DNA from: an uncultured Actinomycetes bacterium | GTDB lineage: Bacteria > Actinomycetota > Thermoleophilia > Gaiellales > F1-60-MAGs149 | Length of the DNA stretch: 6,996 nucleotides | Assembly: GCA_903847495.1 (NCBI GenBank) | Contig: CAINDT010000173.1 | Span: forward strand, 1-6,996 | Direction: 5' to 3' | Shown here: piece after piece, positions 5,739 through 6,996 of the stretch | Layout: the number at the start of each line of letters is the position of its first letter | How positions within the stretch are numbered: the first letter of the stretch is position 1 | Notes under the pieces: generated by a model | The model's input: only the letters and a program-made list of their open reading frames with translations | Databases searched by the model: none | What the model was told of the DNA's origin: nothing | Translations under genes and position numbers: made by a program

Positions 5739-6544
5739 CTGCTCCCCAGCCAACCGAGATAGTCACCGCTGGCAATCTCCTGCGCCAGCTGTTGGATCGG
5801 CTCCGTGGACGTGACGAACGGGCCGGCGAACGGAGCGCTGATCGCGAGGATCGCCGTCAGGTCGAAGCCCACGATCAGCACGATTCCCGCTGCCACCAGG
5901 CCGTAGCGGGGTCCCGTGCGCAACGCCACCAGCAGCGCGCCGCTGATCAGAGCCATCCCCGTCACAACGCTGAGGACGAAGAGCGGCAACGGCAACTCCT
6001 GCGTCGCGATCACCAGACGTTGGCGCCGCGATTCGGTGACCGTGGCCAGTGACGTCTGCATCGCATCCGTGGTCACCGACGGCGCGTACGGTCGGGGCCC
6101 GTAGGAGAACACGAGGCGCGACAAGCTGGACAGGTCGTCGCCGGCCCGCGAGCGTGCCCCGGGGTCAACCTCGAGCTGCGGCCACTCGGCGGCGCTGACG
6201 GACGTGAGATACCGCACCAACGACGCCTGCACGAGGCTGGTATCGGACGGTGGCAACGACGCACTGGCATAGGCGAGCTGGCTCGCTCCAGCGACCTCGA
6301 TGCCAACGATGTTCTGTGCCTGCCGCAACGTGCTGTACTCGCTGTTGATCAGGAAACCGGTCAGGATCGCGAAGAGGCTGCCGAGCACGGTCATGTAGGC
6401 CGCAGCCGTCATGCCGGTCCCCTCGCGACTTCGCTGCGGGATCACGAGTATCAGCGCCAAGAGCATCGCCAGCGCAAAGAGCACGGTGCCGCCGACGCAC
6501 AGCGCCAGCAGCACGCCGCCGTTGAGCGAGGTCAGCCAACTCAT
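5735..6544 (-). CDS. DUF4239 (bestrophin-like) four-helix membrane protein
   Basis: A 269-residue integral membrane protein with helices at about 11-35, 48-67, 185-208 and 215-237, and a soluble segment of about 115 residues between helices 2 and 3. The pattern matches the DUF4239 family. A second helix ending TGFLINSEYSTLRQAQNIVGIEVAGASQ is followed by a helical stretch (SLVQASLVRYLTSV), and the end of helix 4 runs into ISAPFAGPFVTSTEPIQQL, the family's characteristic PF-G segment. The family has no established function, and a relation to bestrophin-type anion channels has been suggested by naming only. Here it sits between two solute-binding proteins, joined to each by an ATGA overlap, so the three are probably made together. 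The start at 6544 is supported by the overlap and an AAGGCGGA-like ribosome site. Family call is good; the role is unknown. Confidence 0.85.
   Translation of the reverse strand: MSWLTSLNGGVLLALCVGGTVLFALAMLLALILVIPQRSREGTGMTAAAYMTVLGSLFAILTGFLINSEYSTLRQAQNIVGIEVAGASQLAYASASLPPSDTSLVQASLVRYLTSVSAAEWPQLEVDPGARSRAGDDLSSLSRLVFSYGPRPYAPSVTTDAMQTSLATVTESRRQRLVIATQELPLPLFVLSVVTGMALISGALLVALRTGPRYGLVAAGIVLIVGFDLTAILAISAPFAGPFVTSTEPIQQLAQEIASGDYLGWLGSR
5742..5747 (-). promoter_or_regulatory. Ribosome binding site of the binding-lipoprotein gene
   Basis: The minus strand reads GGGGAG three bases before the ATG at 5738, inside the final codons of the DUF4239 gene. The spacing is short, but it favours this ATG over the TTG at 5753, which the motif follows rather than precedes. 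Confidence 0.55.
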
Positions 6545-6996
6545 GCGACGTCCGCCTTGCCCCGCTCGCGCGCGTCACGCCAGTGCTGCTGCACGGCAGC
6601 GGTCTCGTCCGGACTGAGGGCGACGCCGCCAACCTCGCCGGCGATCGACAATCCCTCGTCCGAGACCAGGTGGTCCACGAACGCCTGCTGCGCCGGACTG
6701 CTGGCGACCGCGTCGAGGTTCACATAGACGTACAGCTCTCGGGCCAACGGGTATCGGCCGGTGTTGATCGCCTCTGCGGAGGGGCCTTCGCAGCCATCGC
6801 CGAAGTCCGCTTCCAGCAACTTGACGGTGTTGCCCCACGCACTGGCGGTGGCGAGGCCGGCAATGCCGAGTGCGCCAGGCTGGCTGAGCATCGCGTTGCG
6901 GATCAGCTGTTCTGCGGGCTGGTCGACGTAATCGGGACGAAGCCCTGGCGTGACGTCACGCTCCTTCGCCAGCGGCGCGATCGCGAGATCGACCAG
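6541..6996 (-). CDS. pstS: PstS-type phosphate-binding protein, C-terminal part (gene runs off the window)
   Basis: The last 151 residues of a periplasmic binding protein of the PstS type; the N-terminus, including any signal peptide, lies beyond base 6996. The reading frame is open through the window edge. Family features are the hinge-side segment LAIAPLAKERDVTPGLRPDY, the glycine-rich GALGIAGLA (41-49), GRYPLARELYVYVN (80-93) and PAQQAFVDHLVSDEGLSIAGEVGGVALSPDE (101-131), which resembles the PstS C-terminus closely. PstS captures inorganic phosphate for the PstCAB importer. In most genomes pstC, pstA and pstB follow directly, whereas here the next gene is DUF4239, overlapping by four bases (ATGA). 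Because the phosphate-contacting N-terminal residues are not visible, phosphate as the ligand is inferred; molybdate- or sulfate-like specificity is less likely. Confidence 0.88.
   Translation of the reverse strand: MVDLAIAPLAKERDVTPGLRPDYVDQPAEQLIRNAMLSQPGALGIAGLATASAWGNTVKLLEADFGDGCEGPSAEAINTGRYPLARELYVYVNLDAVASSPAQQAFVDHLVSDEGLSIAGEVGGVALSPDETAAVQQHWRDARERGKADVA

Noticed and set aside
1..6996. CRISPR array, tRNA or rRNA genes, insertion sequences, riboswitches
   Set aside because: No spaced direct repeats, cloverleaf-like segments, transposase motifs or long leader regions were seen; coding density leaves almost no room for them.

Overview
This GC-rich window is a single densely packed strand. 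All eleven genes I can support lie on the minus strand, and six of the ten junctions between them are stop/start overlaps. The tightest clue to the organism is uvrC followed closely by yvcK, an order typical of high-GC Gram-positive Actinobacteria, where it normally runs uvrC-rapZ-yvcK-whiA. Three small Tad-type pseudopilin-like proteins also fit Actinobacteria. The lipoprotein with a branched-chain-amino-acid-type binding fold resembles proteins common in Chloroflexota, so a terrestrial Chloroflexota lineage is a fair alternative. I cannot place it more precisely.

In transcription order (right to left), the first block (6996-4446) holds the C-terminal part of a PstS-type phosphate-binding protein, a four-helix DUF4239 membrane protein, and a lipoprotein of the branched-chain amino acid/amide binding family. 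They are joined by two ATGA overlaps. No permease or ATPase gene follows in the window. The second block (4412-3679) is two small four-helix membrane proteins of unknown function. A 91-base gap (3588-3678), the longest in the window, separates them from the third block (3587-2724): three short pseudopilin-like proteins of the TadE/TadG type, overlapping one another.

The fourth block (2703-1) is DNA repair plus cell-envelope/carbon control: a complete UvrC excision nuclease subunit, an Ogt/MGMT-family protein, and the N-terminal part of YvcK. The Ogt-family gene is the most notable item. Its active-site PCHR motif reads PYHR, so the methyl-accepting cysteine is a tyrosine, and a conserved active-site asparagine is glycine. 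The rest of the DNA-binding fold looks intact. This is the pattern of alkyltransferase-like (ATL) proteins, which bind O6-alkylguanine without repairing it and hand it to nucleotide excision repair. Here the gene overlaps uvrC by four bases (GTGA), so the lesion recogniser and the excision nuclease would be made from one message. That pairing is inferred from sequence and gene order only.
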